NCBI GenBank assembly: GCA_964487155.1
Contig: CAZAQB010000081.1
Span: 1 to 14,921 of the forward strand
Direction of reading: 5' to 3'
From: CAZAQB01 sp964487155
Lineage (GTDB): Bacteria; Pseudomonadota; Gammaproteobacteria; Nitrococcales; Nitrococcaceae
DNA: 14,921 nt
Made by a program: the position numbers and the translations under genes
The notes under the pieces: model-generated
What the model was told of the DNA's origin: nothing
The model's input: only the letters and a program-made list of their open reading frames with translations
The model's database searches: none
Part shown: positions 1 through 6,710 of the stretch, one piece after another
How positions within the stretch are numbered: the first letter of the stretch is position 1
How the letters are laid out: every line of letters begins with the position of its first letter

Positions 1-28
1 GGTACTGGGTACTGGGTACTGGGTACTG
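1..28. repeat. Heptamer tandem repeat (GGTACTG x4)
   Basis: Four perfect head-to-tail copies of GGTACTG begin at the window edge, so the array may continue to the left. An inverted piece of the same word (CAGTACCC) occurs at 77-84. No gene overlaps it. It looks like a simple-sequence microsatellite. Confidence 0.8.
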
Positions 29-100
29 GGCCAGAATTCGGCACCGCGGCGATCATGGCAAGGCCGTGACCGTACGCAGTACCCGGTACCGCCGCGTCAA

Positions 101-131
101 CGCTGGGTTTCGCACGCTCAACCCAGCCTAC
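101..131 (-). repeat. REP-like hairpin 1 (GTAG-headed)
   Basis: Read on the minus strand this is GTAG followed by a hairpin. The arms GCTGGGTT (102-109) and AACCCAGC (120-127) are perfectly complementary around a 10-nt loop. A GTAG tetranucleotide before an imperfect palindrome is the known form of REP elements mobilised by RAYT transposases. It belongs to a cluster of four at 101-288. Confidence 0.65.
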
Positions 132-150
132 GGCGGCCACAGCACGACGC

Positions 151-183
151 GTAGGCTGGAATGGAGCGCAGCGCAATCCCAGC
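151..183 (+). repeat. REP-like hairpin 2 (GTAG-headed)
   Basis: GTAG at 151-154 is followed by arms GCTGGAAT and ATCCCAGC, which pair at 7 of 8 positions around a GGAGCGCAGCGCA-type loop. It is in opposite orientation to hairpin 1, as in paired REP (BIME) arrangements. Confidence 0.6.
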
Positions 184-195
184 ATCAGCGAAGAC

Positions 196-226
196 GGTGG
201 GTTTCGCTCCGCTCCACCCACCCTAC
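196..226 (-). repeat. REP-like hairpin 3 (GTAG-headed)
   Basis: On the minus strand: GTAG, then arms built from GGTGGGT (196-202) and ACCCACC (216-222), perfectly paired. The loop keeps the GAGCGGAGCG-type core of this group, but the stem differs from the other copies. Confidence 0.6.
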
Positions 227-255
227 GCGGACCTGGCCACATGCTCGGCTCAGAG

Positions 256-311
256 CCGCGTAGGCCGGATACGCGAAGCGCATCCGGCATCTTCAGCTCA
301 GCCCTCGGCCC
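256..311 (+). repeat. REP-like hairpin 4 within a 56-bp repeat flanking ribD (copy A)
   Basis: GTAG (260-263) heads a hairpin with arms GCCGGAT (264-270) and ATCCGGC (282-288). A trailing segment follows, beginning with an ATCTTCAGC motif. The whole 56-bp stretch matches 1526-1581 in the same orientation at 51 of 56 positions, so ribD sits between two direct copies. It lies immediately past the ribD stop codon and may also act as a transcript-end hairpin. Confidence 0.7.
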
Positions 312-317
312 AAAAGC

Positions 318-1421
318 CTACCCGACCGCCGCCGGCACGAGCACCAGCCTCAGGTCGTCTCCGACGGGACGCAGTTCCTTCAGCCCCAACTGCACGCGCT
401 CGGCCATCTGTTCCAGCCCAGGCAGGCGCAGCAGGGCGCGGCCATCGTGGCCCATCAGACACGGCGCCAGATAGACCCAGAGTTCATCCACCAGGCCGGC
501 GGCGATGAAGGCGCCGGCCAGGGTGGCGCCGGACTCCACCAGCACCTCGTTGACTTCCCGCGCCGCCAGCAGATCCAGCACGGCGCCCAGGTCCAGTCCC
601 TCCGGCGCCGGGGCGACCGGATGGCGCTGCACGGATTCGGCCATCAGCCGCCGGGGCGGCACTTGGCCCGGGGCGTGCAGCAGCAGGCTGGGCTCCGGTC
701 CCTGGAGCACCGCGGCGTCGGGAGGACAGCGCAGCGCCGGATCCAGCACCACCCGCAGGGGCGGCGTGAACCGGCCGTCGAAGTCGCGCACCGTGAGCCG
801 CGGGTCGTCCGCCAGCACCGTGCCCGCACCGGTGAGCACCGCCGAGGAGCGGGCCCGCAGCCGGTGCACGTCACGCCGAGCCGCGGCGCCGGTGATCCAG
901 CGGCTCTCTCCGGAGGCCATGGCGGTGCGCCCGTCCAGGCTGGCCGCCAGCTTGACCCGCACCAGGGGCCGGCCGCCGGCCACCCGGCGCAGAAAGCCGG
1001 CATTCACGGCGCGGGCCTGCTCCTCCAGCAGGCCCGCGGCCACCTGCACACCCGCCGCTGCCAGGCGGGCCAGGCCCGCCCCGGCGACCCGGGGATTGGG
1101 GTCTTCCAGGGCCGCCACCACCCGGCCCACCCCGGCCGCCAGCAGGGCATCCACGCAGGGCGGCGTGCGGCCGTGGTGGTTGCAGGGCTCGAGGCTCACA
1201 TAGGCCGTGGCTCCCCGGGCAAGGTCACCCGCCGCCTGCAGTGCCAGCACCTCGGCATGGGGTTCGCCGGCGCGGGCGTGCCAGCCCTCGCCCACCACCC
1301 GCCCCTCCCGCACCAGCACGCAGCCGACCCGGGGGTTGGGGTCGGTGGTGTACAGGCCGTTCTCCGCCAGCTGCAGGGCCCGGGCCATGTGGGTGTAGTC
1401 GGTGGGGGTGAATTCGGTCAC
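318..1421 (-). CDS. ribD: Bifunctional diaminohydroxyphosphoribosylaminopyrimidine deaminase / 5-amino-6-(5-phosphoribosylamino)uracil reductase (RibD)
   Basis: RibD carries out the two cytoplasmic steps of riboflavin synthesis after GTP cyclohydrolase II: zinc-dependent deamination of the pyrimidine, then NADPH-dependent reduction of the ribose. The 367-aa protein has the usual two-domain length. The N-terminal deaminase shows the HAE motif (H55-A-E57) and zinc cysteines C80 and C89 in a SLEPC...PPC context. The reductase starts near residue 150 with VRVKLAASLDG and contains SRWITG and the GTVLADDPRLTVR stretch. The start is GTG; it reproduces the short lead before the MARAL motif seen in E. 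coli RibD, but I see no clear Shine-Dalgarno. It is the last gene of the minus-strand run glyA-nrdR-ribD. The 191-bp gap from nrdR carries REP hairpins, so co-transcription is uncertain. Confidence 0.95.
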   Translation of the reverse strand: MTEFTPTDYTHMARALQLAENGLYTTDPNPRVGCVLVREGRVVGEGWHARAGEPHAEVLALQAAGDLARGATAYVSLEPCNHHGRTPPCVDALLAAGVGRVVAALEDPNPRVAGAGLARLAAAGVQVAAGLLEEQARAVNAGFLRRVAGGRPLVRVKLAASLDGRTAMASGESRWITGAAARRDVHRLRARSSAVLTGAGTVLADDPRLTVRDFDGRFTPPLRVVLDPALRCPPDAAVLQGPEPSLLLHAPGQVPPRRLMAESVQRHPVAPAPEGLDLGAVLDLLAAREVNEVLVESGATLAGAFIAAGLVDELWVYLAPCLMGHDGRALLRLPGLEQMAERVQLGLKELRPVGDDLRLVLVPAAVG

Positions 1422-1462
1422 GGGGTGGGGTGGTGATGGGCAGTGGGGGACGGGCCACTCAC

Positions 1463-1497
1463 GCCGGATGCGGCGCCGCGCGCCTTATCCGGCCTAC
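1463..1497 (-). repeat. REP-like hairpin 5 (GTAG-headed)
   Basis: Between nrdR and ribD. On the minus strand GTAG precedes arms GCCGGAT (1463-1469) and ATCCGGC (1487-1493), the same stem as hairpins 4 and 6 but with a GC-rich loop. It faces hairpin 6, forming an inverted pair. Confidence 0.65.
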
Positions 1498-1525
1498 GCG
1501 GGCGCCCTCGGAGTCGCGCCGGAGC

Positions 1526-1581
1526 CCGCGTAGGCCGGATAAGCGAAGCGCATCCGGCATCTTCAGCCCAGTCCTCAGTCC
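1526..1581 (+). repeat. REP-like hairpin 6 within a 56-bp repeat flanking ribD (copy B)
   Basis: GTAG at 1530-1533, arms GCCGGAT (1534-1540) and ATCCGGC (1552-1558), and the same ATCTTCAGC tail as copy A. It is 51/56 identical to 256-311 at a constant offset of 1270. With hairpin 5 it makes a BIME-like inverted pair in the nrdR-ribD gap. The stem and loop closely resemble the classical enterobacterial REP consensus (GCCGGAT...ATCCGGC with GTAG). Confidence 0.7.
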
Positions 1582-1612
1582 CCAAGACCAGACTCGCCCG
1601 AGCCCGCACAGG

Positions 1613-2143
1613 TCACTTCCGCCCCTTGGCGGCCTGGTCATCGTCCTCCTCCGGCAACAGGCCCAGCTGATTGCGGCGGGCCTCCGGTGAGGGCATGCGC
1701 TCCAGGCCCTCGATCACTTCCCGGAACGCGCTGACGTCCTCGAAGCTGCGGTAGACGGAAGCAAAGCGCACGTAGGCCACCTGGTCGAGCTCGCGCAGCT
1801 CGGCCATGATCCACTCGCCGATGCGGTTGCTGTCCACCTCGCGCTCGCTGTTGCCCTGGATGCGCTTGCGCACCCGGGTGATGGCAGCTTCCACAGCCTC
1901 TGTGGCCACCGGGCGCTTCTCAAGGGCCCGCAACAGACCCTGGCGCAGCTTGGCGTCGTCGAACACCTCGCGGGTGCCGTCGCGCTTCACCACCCGGGGC
2001 ATCACCAGCTCAGCCGTCTCGTAGGTGGTGAAACGCTCGCCGCAACCGGCGCACTCCCGGCGCCGGCGCACCTGCTCGCCATCTGCCGCCAGGCGCGAGT
2101 CCACCACCCGGGTATCGGCATGCTGGCAGTAAGGGCAGTGCAC
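1613..2143 (-). CDS. nrdR: Transcriptional repressor NrdR
   Basis: NrdR represses ribonucleotide reductase genes by binding NrdR boxes in response to ATP/dATP. The 176-aa protein has the zinc ribbon (C3-P-Y-C6 and C31-A-G-C34), the ERFTTYE segment, then an ATP-cone with KRDGTREVFD and later RVRKRIQ and RFASVYRSF. A GTG start at 2143 is chosen because the family begins directly with the M/V-xCPYC motif and a GAGGCGG ribosome site lies just upstream. That leaves 7 nt after the glyA stop, so nrdR is probably translated from the glyA transcript. The C-terminus ends in a short acidic/basic tail (EEDDDQAAKGRK) that is less conserved in the family. Confidence 0.95.
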   Translation of the reverse strand: MHCPYCQHADTRVVDSRLAADGEQVRRRRECAGCGERFTTYETAELVMPRVVKRDGTREVFDDAKLRQGLLRALEKRPVATEAVEAAITRVRKRIQGNSEREVDSNRIGEWIMAELRELDQVAYVRFASVYRSFEDVSAFREVIEGLERMPSPEARRNQLGLLPEEDDDQAAKGRK

Positions 2144-2150
2144 GGCCGCC

Positions 2151-3416
2151 TCAGCCGGCAGCCCGCTGGTACACCGGGAAGCGGGCGCAGATTTCCAGCA
2201 CCTGTTCCCGGACGCGGGCTCGAACGGCCTCGTCTTCGACGGCATCGAGCACGTCAGCGATCCAGTTGCCAAGCTGGCGGACCTCCTGCTCGCCGAACCC
2301 GCGGGTGGTCACCGCCGGGGTGCCGATGCGTAACCCCGAGGTGACAAACGGCGACTGCGGGTCGTTGGGAACGGTGTTCTTGTTCACCGTGATGTTGGCG
2401 GCCCCCAGGGCGGCATCGGCCGCCTTGCCGGTCAAGCCCTTGTCGATCAGGTCGATGAGGAACAGGTGGTTGTCGGTGCCGCCGCAGACCACGTTGTAGC
2501 CCCGGTCCATGACGCTCGCCGCCAGGGCCCGGGCGTTGGCCACCACCTGGCGCTGATAGTCGGCAAATCCGGGCTCCAGGGCCTCCCGGAAGGCCACCGC
2601 CTTGGCGGCGATGACGTGCATCAGCGGCCCGCCCTGGGTGCCGGGGAACACCAGGGACTGGAGCTTCTTCTCCACCTCGGGGTTCTCCCGGGCCAGGATC
2701 AGCCCGCCCCGAGGACCGCGCAGGGTCTTGTGGGTAGTGGTGGTGCAGACGTCGGCGATGGCCACCGGGCTCGGGTAGACGCCGGCGGCCACCAGGCCCG
2801 CCACATGGGCCATGTCGACGATGAACCAGGCGCCGACCCGGTCGGCGATGTCCCGGAAGCGCTGCCAGTCCACCACCCGGGAGTAGGCGGAGAAGCCCGC
2901 CACCAGCAGCTTGGGCCGGTGTTCCTCGGCGAGGCGCTCCACCTGCTCGTAGTCGATCTCGCCGGACTCCGGGTCGATGCCGTACTGCACGGCGTTGAAG
3001 AGCTTGCCGGAGAAGTTGGGCTTGGCGCCGTGGGTCAGGTGCCCGCCGTGGTCCAGGCTCATGCCCAGCAGAGTGTCGCCGGGCTTGGCCAGCGCCAGGT
3101 ACACAGCGGCGTTGGCCTGGGAGCCGGAGTGGGGCTGGACGTTGGCGTAGGCGGCGCCGAACAGGGTCTTCGCCCGGTCGATGGCCAGGCGCTCGGCGAC
3201 GTCGACGTACTCGCAGCCGCCGTAGTAGCGCTTGCCGGGGTAACCCTCGGCGTACTTGTTGGTGAGCACGCTCCCCTGGGCCTCCAGCACCCGGGGGCTC
3301 GCGTAATTTTCCGAGGCGATCAGCTCGATGTGCTCTTCCTGGCGCCGGCGCTCGTGCTCGATGGCATCGGCCAGTTCAGGGTCGTAGGCTGCGATGGACA
3401 TGTCACGGGAGAACAT
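2151..3416 (-). CDS. glyA: Serine hydroxymethyltransferase (GlyA)
   Basis: This PLP enzyme converts serine plus THF to glycine plus 5,10-methylene-THF and is the main source of one-carbon units. The 421-aa length matches the family (E. coli about 417). The PLP lysine is in the TTTTHKTLRGPRGG motif (K230). Also visible are ELIASEN, TNKYAEGYPGKRYYGGCEYVD and the substrate-site SGSQAN. The ATG at 3416 is chosen because MFSRDMSIAAYDPEL lines up with the E. coli N-terminus; a GAGGT lies somewhat far upstream, and an internal ATG at 3401 is the alternative. It heads the glyA-nrdR-ribD run, an order common in gammaproteobacteria. PurU at the far end of the window acts in the same one-carbon pool. 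Confidence 0.97.
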   Translation of the reverse strand: MFSRDMSIAAYDPELADAIEHERRRQEEHIELIASENYASPRVLEAQGSVLTNKYAEGYPGKRYYGGCEYVDVAERLAIDRAKTLFGAAYANVQPHSGSQANAAVYLALAKPGDTLLGMSLDHGGHLTHGAKPNFSGKLFNAVQYGIDPESGEIDYEQVERLAEEHRPKLLVAGFSAYSRVVDWQRFRDIADRVGAWFIVDMAHVAGLVAAGVYPSPVAIADVCTTTTHKTLRGPRGGLILARENPEVEKKLQSLVFPGTQGGPLMHVIAAKAVAFREALEPGFADYQRQVVANARALAASVMDRGYNVVCGGTDNHLFLIDLIDKGLTGKAADAALGAANITVNKNTVPNDPQSPFVTSGLRIGTPAVTTRGFGEQEVRQLGNWIADVLDAVEDEAVRARVREQVLEICARFPVYQRAAG

Positions 3417-3574
3417 GGCGTGGTGTACCTCGGTCTGCGCATCAGGTGTGGCCGCGCCTGCCGGATGCCGCCACCGGCCCCGGAGAGCGAAGGCCGCATA
3501 GAATAAGGGATCTTCCGCCCACTTGACATGTCCCGCCACGACACCGGCCAGCGTGTGGTGGCCGGGCGCCGGGG

Positions 3575-3601
3575 TTGCAGCTTGCCACTGCTCTATATAC
3601 T
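3575..3601 (+). promoter_or_regulatory. Possible sigma-70-type promoter for rimB-rimK
   Basis: TATACT at 3596-3601 resembles a -10 box and TTGCAG at 3575-3580 a -35 box, but the 15-bp spacing is short. The local A/T-richness stands out in GC-rich DNA. Transcription from here would begin near 3608, which favours the TTG start at 3632 over one at 3575. Confidence 0.4.
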
Positions 3602-3631
3602 GGGAAGTCAGGAAAGGCGCGGGAGGGGGCG

Positions 3632-4090
3632 TTGCGACAGCGCAGCGGCAGCCGGAAGCTGTGGGTAGGATGGCGGGAATGGGTCTCGCTGCCGGAACTG
3701 GGCATCCAGTCGATCAAGGCCAAGGTGGATACCGGCGCGCTGACTTCCGCGCTCCACGCCGTGCACATACACCGCTACCGGGAGGACGGCATCGAGCAAG
3801 TGACCTTCGACATCCACCCGGTGCAAAGGGACGCACACCGGACCATCCACTGCCGGGCAGAAGTGCTCGACGAGCGCCTGGTGAGCAGCTCCACCGGGCA
3901 CCGGGAGCAGCGCATCGTGATCCGCACGCCGCTGGTGGTGGGAGACCAGGTCTGGCCCGTTGAGCTGACCCTGACCAACCGCGCTACCATGGGCTTCCGG
4001 ATGCTGCTGGGACGGCGCGCCATGGGCCGGCACCTGGTGGTTAACCCGGCCGCTTCGTACCTGGCGGGCGTCCCCCTGGCCGGGTCCTGA
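3632..4090 (+). CDS. rimB: RimB-like retropepsin-like aspartic protease (ATP-dependent zinc protease family)
   Basis: Members of this family, long annotated as ATP-dependent zinc protease, are often encoded next to rimK. In Pseudomonas the homologue RimB is described as a protease that works with RimK in ribosome modification. The 152-aa sequence shows the hallmark VDTGALTSALHA (D33-T34-G35, the aspartic-protease DTG triad) and a LLGRRAM stretch near the C-terminus that corresponds to the retropepsin hydrophobic-G motif. A TTG at 3632 is chosen as start because a GGGAGGGGG ribosome site lies 2-8 nt upstream; a TTG at 3575 overlaps the putative promoter. It ends 22 nt before rimK, implying an operon. 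No signal peptide; cytoplasmic. The family call is firm, the gene symbol less so. Confidence 0.85.
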   Translation: MRQRSGSRKLWVGWREWVSLPELGIQSIKAKVDTGALTSALHAVHIHRYREDGIEQVTFDIHPVQRDAHRTIHCRAEVLDERLVSSSTGHREQRIVIRTPLVVGDQVWPVELTLTNRATMGFRMLLGRRAMGRHLVVNPAASYLAGVPLAGS

Positions 4091-4112
4091 GCCACCCCCA
4101 AGAGAGCCGTCC

Positions 4113-5018
4113 ATGCTCATCTATATCCTGTCCCGCAACCGCCGGCTGTACTCCACCCGGCGCATCGTGGAAGCGGGCGAGGCCCGGGGCCACGACATGC
4201 AGGTGGTCGACCCGCTGCGCTGCTACGTGAAGCTGAGCGCGCACCGCCCGGAGGTGCACTTCAAGGGCAAGATCCTACCCTCGCCGGACGCGGTGATCCC
4301 CCGCATCGGCGCCTCGGTCACCTTCTACGGCACCGCCGTATTGCGGCAGTTCGAGATGATGGGGGTGTTCCCGGTGAACGAGTCGGTGGCCATCAGCCGC
4401 TCCCGGGACAAGCTGCGCTCGATGCAGCTGCTCTCGCGCAAGGGTATCGGCCTGCCGGTAACCGGCTTCGCCTACTCTCCGGACGACAACGAGGACCTGA
4501 TCAAGCTGGTGGGCGGCGCGCCGCTGGTGATCAAGCTGCTGGAAGGCACCCAGGGCAAGGGGGTAGTGCTGGCGGAGACCAACAAGGCCGCCGAGAGTGT
4601 CATCGACGCCTTTCGCGGCCTGAAGGCCTACTTCCTCACCCAGGAGTTCATCAAGGAGGCCGGCGGCAGCGACATCCGCTGTTTCGTGGTCGGGGACAAG
4701 GTAGTGGCCTCCATGATGCGCCAGGCCAAGGAGGGAGAGTTCCGTTCCAACGTGCATCGCGGCGGCCAGGCCCGCCCCATCCGCATCACCCCGGAGGAGC
4801 GTTCCACCGCCGTGCGGGCCGCCCGCATCATGGGGCTCAATGTCTCCGGGGTGGACATCATGCGCTCCAACCACGGCCCGGTGGTGCTGGAGGTGAATTC
4901 CTCCCCGGGCCTGGAGGGCATCGAGGGCTCCACCGGCAAGGACGTCGCCGGCACCATGATCCAGTTCATCGAGCGCACCGCGGTGGCGGGCAAGACCCGG
5001 ACCCGCGGGCGAGGCTGA
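4113..5018 (+). CDS. rimK: Ribosomal protein S6 glutamate ligase (RimK)
   Basis: RimK is an ATP-grasp ligase that adds glutamates to the C-terminus of ribosomal protein S6 and can also make poly-alpha-glutamate. The 301-aa protein has the family's usual length and start (MLIYILSRNRRLYSTRR). ATP-grasp landmarks are VIKLLEGTQGKG (K141, K149), GGSDIRCFVVG (186-193) and the metal-binding LEVNSSPGLEGIE (E260, N262). The start is an ATG with an AAGAGAG site upstream. It is paired with the upstream rimB-like gene. It is notable that a second ATP-grasp ligase of the TTL type lies about 1.8 kb downstream, next to Glu-rich repeat proteins. Confidence 0.95.
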   Translation: MLIYILSRNRRLYSTRRIVEAGEARGHDMQVVDPLRCYVKLSAHRPEVHFKGKILPSPDAVIPRIGASVTFYGTAVLRQFEMMGVFPVNESVAISRSRDKLRSMQLLSRKGIGLPVTGFAYSPDDNEDLIKLVGGAPLVIKLLEGTQGKGVVLAETNKAAESVIDAFRGLKAYFLTQEFIKEAGGSDIRCFVVGDKVVASMMRQAKEGEFRSNVHRGGQARPIRITPEERSTAVRAARIMGLNVSGVDIMRSNHGPVVLEVNSSPGLEGIEGSTGKDVAGTMIQFIERTAVAGKTRTRGRG

Positions 5019-5019
5019 G

Positions 5020-5054
5020 GATCGACGGCCGGCCGGGGCAGCCGGCGGCCGATC
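5020..5054. terminator. Hairpin between convergent rimK and DinB-like gene
   Basis: GATCG (5020-5024) and CGATC (5050-5054) enclose a GC-rich imperfect stem made from GGCCGGC and GCCGGCGGCC. It begins 2 nt after the rimK stop and overlaps the last codon of the opposing gene, so it could end transcription both ways. There is no T-run on either side, so intrinsic termination is doubtful. Confidence 0.35.
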
Positions 5055-5622
5055 AGCGGCTTGCTGGCGGGGCGCCGGGGCCTGCTGTCTGTTGCTGCCA
5101 GTGGCGCAGGGTCGAGGGCGCGACGCCGAAACGTGCATCGGTGGAGAGGCCGTCGCGTTGCGCCAGCAGGGCGATGAGCGCCATATGATGTACGGTATGG
5201 CTTGCAAGGAACATCAGCTCCCGCTGCCAGCTGGACCGCGCCCCGCCCAGGCCGCCCTCCCGGCAGGACACCCAGACCGGCACATCGCCCCGGCGCGCAA
5301 GCCCCTCATCGGCCAGGCGGCGGCGCAGCCTGGCCAGGGTCTCCAGAGCCAGCCTGGGACAGGTCTCGACACGGGCATCCCGATCCCGGCGCTCGTAGTC
5401 GATCTCGCCCGACGCCGCCGCCAGCAGGGCCTGGACATGATCCAGCACGTGGCGCACCTGGCGGCCGATGCCATTCCCACCGAAAGGCCCATCACAGCGC
5501 GCGTAGGTCTCCGGGCCGCAACCGGCGATGAATTGAGCGAGTTGATCAAGGAAGTGGCAATTGTCGGCCAGCAGTTCACTGACCGCATCCGGGCGGGATT
5601 CGACTCGGACCGTCGCGGACAT
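5053..5622 (-). CDS. DinB-like family protein (putative metal-dependent helical-bundle enzyme)
   Basis: The 189-aa protein has the DinB/YfiT-like four-helix-bundle pattern, in which three histidines usually bind a divalent metal. Visible candidates are H58 and H62 in RHVLDH and H142/H145/H146 in SHTVHHMALI. The C-terminal segment WQRELMFLASHTVHHMALIALL is typical of the family. Many members are thiol transferases or hydrolases of unknown substrate, so no reaction can be assigned. The ATG at 5622 starts the conserved part; the upstream in-frame extension is basic and low in family-like features, so it is excluded. The ribosome site is weak. It is convergent with rimK and divergent from the EG-repeat cytochrome gene; no functional link is evident. 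Confidence 0.8.
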   Translation of the reverse strand: MSATVRVESRPDAVSELLADNCHFLDQLAQFIAGCGPETYARCDGPFGGNGIGRQVRHVLDHVQALLAAASGEIDYERRDRDARVETCPRLALETLARLRRRLADEGLARRGDVPVWVSCREGGLGGARSSWQRELMFLASHTVHHMALIALLAQRDGLSTDARFGVAPSTLRHWQQQTAGPGAPPASR

Positions 5623-5914
5623 GGTCGCTGGCTCGCGTTGCGTCTCGGAATGTGACCGGTCCAAGCTTAATTCTCCGCGCCGTCCAGCCAATCCGGCTCT
5701 GCACGTATGGTACCAGCCTTTTCCGGCGTCACGACCCCCGCGGCGGCGTGGGGCGAGGCGGGATTTCACGGGCATCCGGGCCGGCCGATAGGTGCAACCA
5801 CTTATGTCCTCCCATCCCCGGCTCGACGAACATTCTGGACTCAGGGGGGCAGCGCGCTCGGCCAGCGTGTATGCTCCATTTGGTGCAGTTGCCCTCGAAA
5901 ATCACGGAGGCCCC
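5623..5914. other. Divergent intergenic region (DinB-like / EG-cytochrome)
   Basis: About 290 bp between two divergent genes. I see no convincing gene, strong promoter or operator. A GGAGG ribosome site at 5906-5910 sits 4 nt before the cytochrome ATG. A lone TATGCT at 5870-5875 could be a -10 box, but no matching -35 is visible. Open frames through here have no start with a ribosome site. Confidence 0.5.
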
Positions 5915-6634
5915 ATGTCCAACGAAGATCGCCGCCAGGAATTGATCCGCAAACTATCCCTCAGTGTGATGGTCTCAGTGCCGGTCCTGGCTGTCGCCGC
6001 CATCGGGACCAGCGCCTGCGCCATGAATGATGGCGCAGGCAGCAGCTACACCCAGGCCGCGGGCGAGGCCGAAGGCGAGGCCAAGGCCGAGGGTGAAGCC
6101 AAAGGCGAAGGCGAAGGCGAAGCCGAGGGCGAGGCCAGGGCCGAGGGTGAAGGCGAAGCCGAGGGTGAAGCCAAAGGTGAAGGTGAAGGCGAAGCCGAGG
6201 GCAAGGCCGAAGGCGAAGCTGAGGGCGAGGCCGAGGGTGAAGGCGAGGGCTCCGTCTCCCCGGCCATGCAGCGGGCCGTGCGCCGGCCAGCCGGCTACAC
6301 ACCGGCGTCCGGCAATGCGTCCGCCCTGCGCCGTCAGGGGGAGGCGCTGTTCAGCGACACCAGCCTGTCCGCCAATAACGCGGTCTCCTGCGCCACCTGT
6401 CACAGCGCCGGGGGCAAGCCCGTCGGCTACGCGCCCAGCTTCGCGCAGCCCTATCCGCACTCCGTGGGCATGGCCAAGAGCCAGTTCAAGATGAGCCAGG
6501 TGCATCTGGACGAGATGGTGCAGATCTGCATTGTGGCGCCCATGAACTCCAAGCCCCTGCCCTGGGATTCACCCAAGCTCGCAGCCCTGGTCGAGTACAT
6601 GAAGGTGGAGCAGACCCGCTTCCGCCAGCAGTGA
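5915..6634 (+). CDS. Exported c-type cytochrome with Glu-Gly/Ala repeat spacer; likely target of the neighbouring TTL-like enzyme
   Basis: A 239-aa protein in three parts. Residues 1-36 are a charged n-region (DRRQELIRK) and a hydrophobic segment ending A-C-A, a plausible signal peptidase I site after A36. Residues 50-112 are an uninterrupted repeat with G/A at one position and E (26 times) or K/R (5 times) at the next. Residues 113-239 form a small monohaem domain with CATCH (C159-H163) and a likely Met ligand at M210 in a VAPMNSKPLPWDSPKLAALVEYM context, so it acts in the periplasm or at the envelope. The ATG at 5915 is chosen for its GGAGG site. The N-terminus resembles the small EG protein at 9441. 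It is transcribed toward the TTL-like gene, with a strong terminator between. Electron partner unknown; that the repeat is modified is inference. Confidence 0.85.
   Translation: MSNEDRRQELIRKLSLSVMVSVPVLAVAAIGTSACAMNDGAGSSYTQAAGEAEGEAKAEGEAKGEGEGEAEGEARAEGEGEAEGEAKGEGEGEAEGKAEGEAEGEAEGEGEGSVSPAMQRAVRRPAGYTPASGNASALRRQGEALFSDTSLSANNAVSCATCHSAGGKPVGYAPSFAQPYPHSVGMAKSQFKMSQVHLDEMVQICIVAPMNSKPLPWDSPKLAALVEYMKVEQTRFRQQ
6062..6250 (+). repeat. EG/EA-coding tandem repeat in the cytochrome gene
   Basis: 189 bp made of 6-bp and 12-bp variants of GAAGGC/GAGGCC coding for Gly/Ala-Glu dipeptides. Units are in frame throughout, so slippage would change length without breaking the protein. Basic codons (AAG, AGG) replace Glu at five positions, spaced 6, 12, 12 and 10 residues apart. 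Confidence 0.85.
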
Positions 6635-6671
6635 GGTCAGCGGCGGGGGCCGGTCGGCTCCCGCCGAAGCA

Positions 6672-6710
6672 CCCGCGGGCCCCTTCCGGGGTCCGCGGGC
6701 GTTTTCGTTT
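6672..6710 (+). terminator. Rho-independent terminator after EG-cytochrome gene
   Basis: A 12-bp stem (6672-6683 with 6688-6699, one G-T wobble) and a TTCC loop are followed by CGTTTTCGTTT. It lies 37 nt after the cytochrome stop. The missing A-run on the other side suggests it acts only on the plus strand, protecting the convergent TTL-like gene from read-through. Confidence 0.85.

Noticed and set aside
1..28. CRISPR-like array
   Set aside because: Units are only 7 bp with no spacers.
447..1436. Plus-strand open frame of ~330 codons across ribD
   Set aside because: Shadow of ribD: His/Gln/Arg-rich translation without motifs, while the minus frame has intact deaminase and reductase signatures.
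3417..3631. Glycine riboswitch or other leader RNA upstream of glyA
   Set aside because: I could not find paired glycine-aptamer-like motifs or a convincing structured leader here.
5915..5960. Tat signal (twin Arg in DRRQELIRK)
   Set aside because: The F/L position after RRx is Glu, the second EG protein has RKR instead, and cytochromes c need Sec export; not supported, though not excluded.
5915..6022. Lipoprotein signal ending at Cys35 of the EG-cytochrome
   Set aside because: The residues before Cys35 are T-S-A, lacking the Leu-type residue at -3; an A-C-A signal peptidase I site fits better.
6027..6494. Frame giving a Lys/Arg/Pro/Ala-rich basic repeat protein over the EG tract
   Set aside because: Out-of-phase reading of the same 6-bp repeats; it lacks a good start site, and the EG frame continues into a haem domain.
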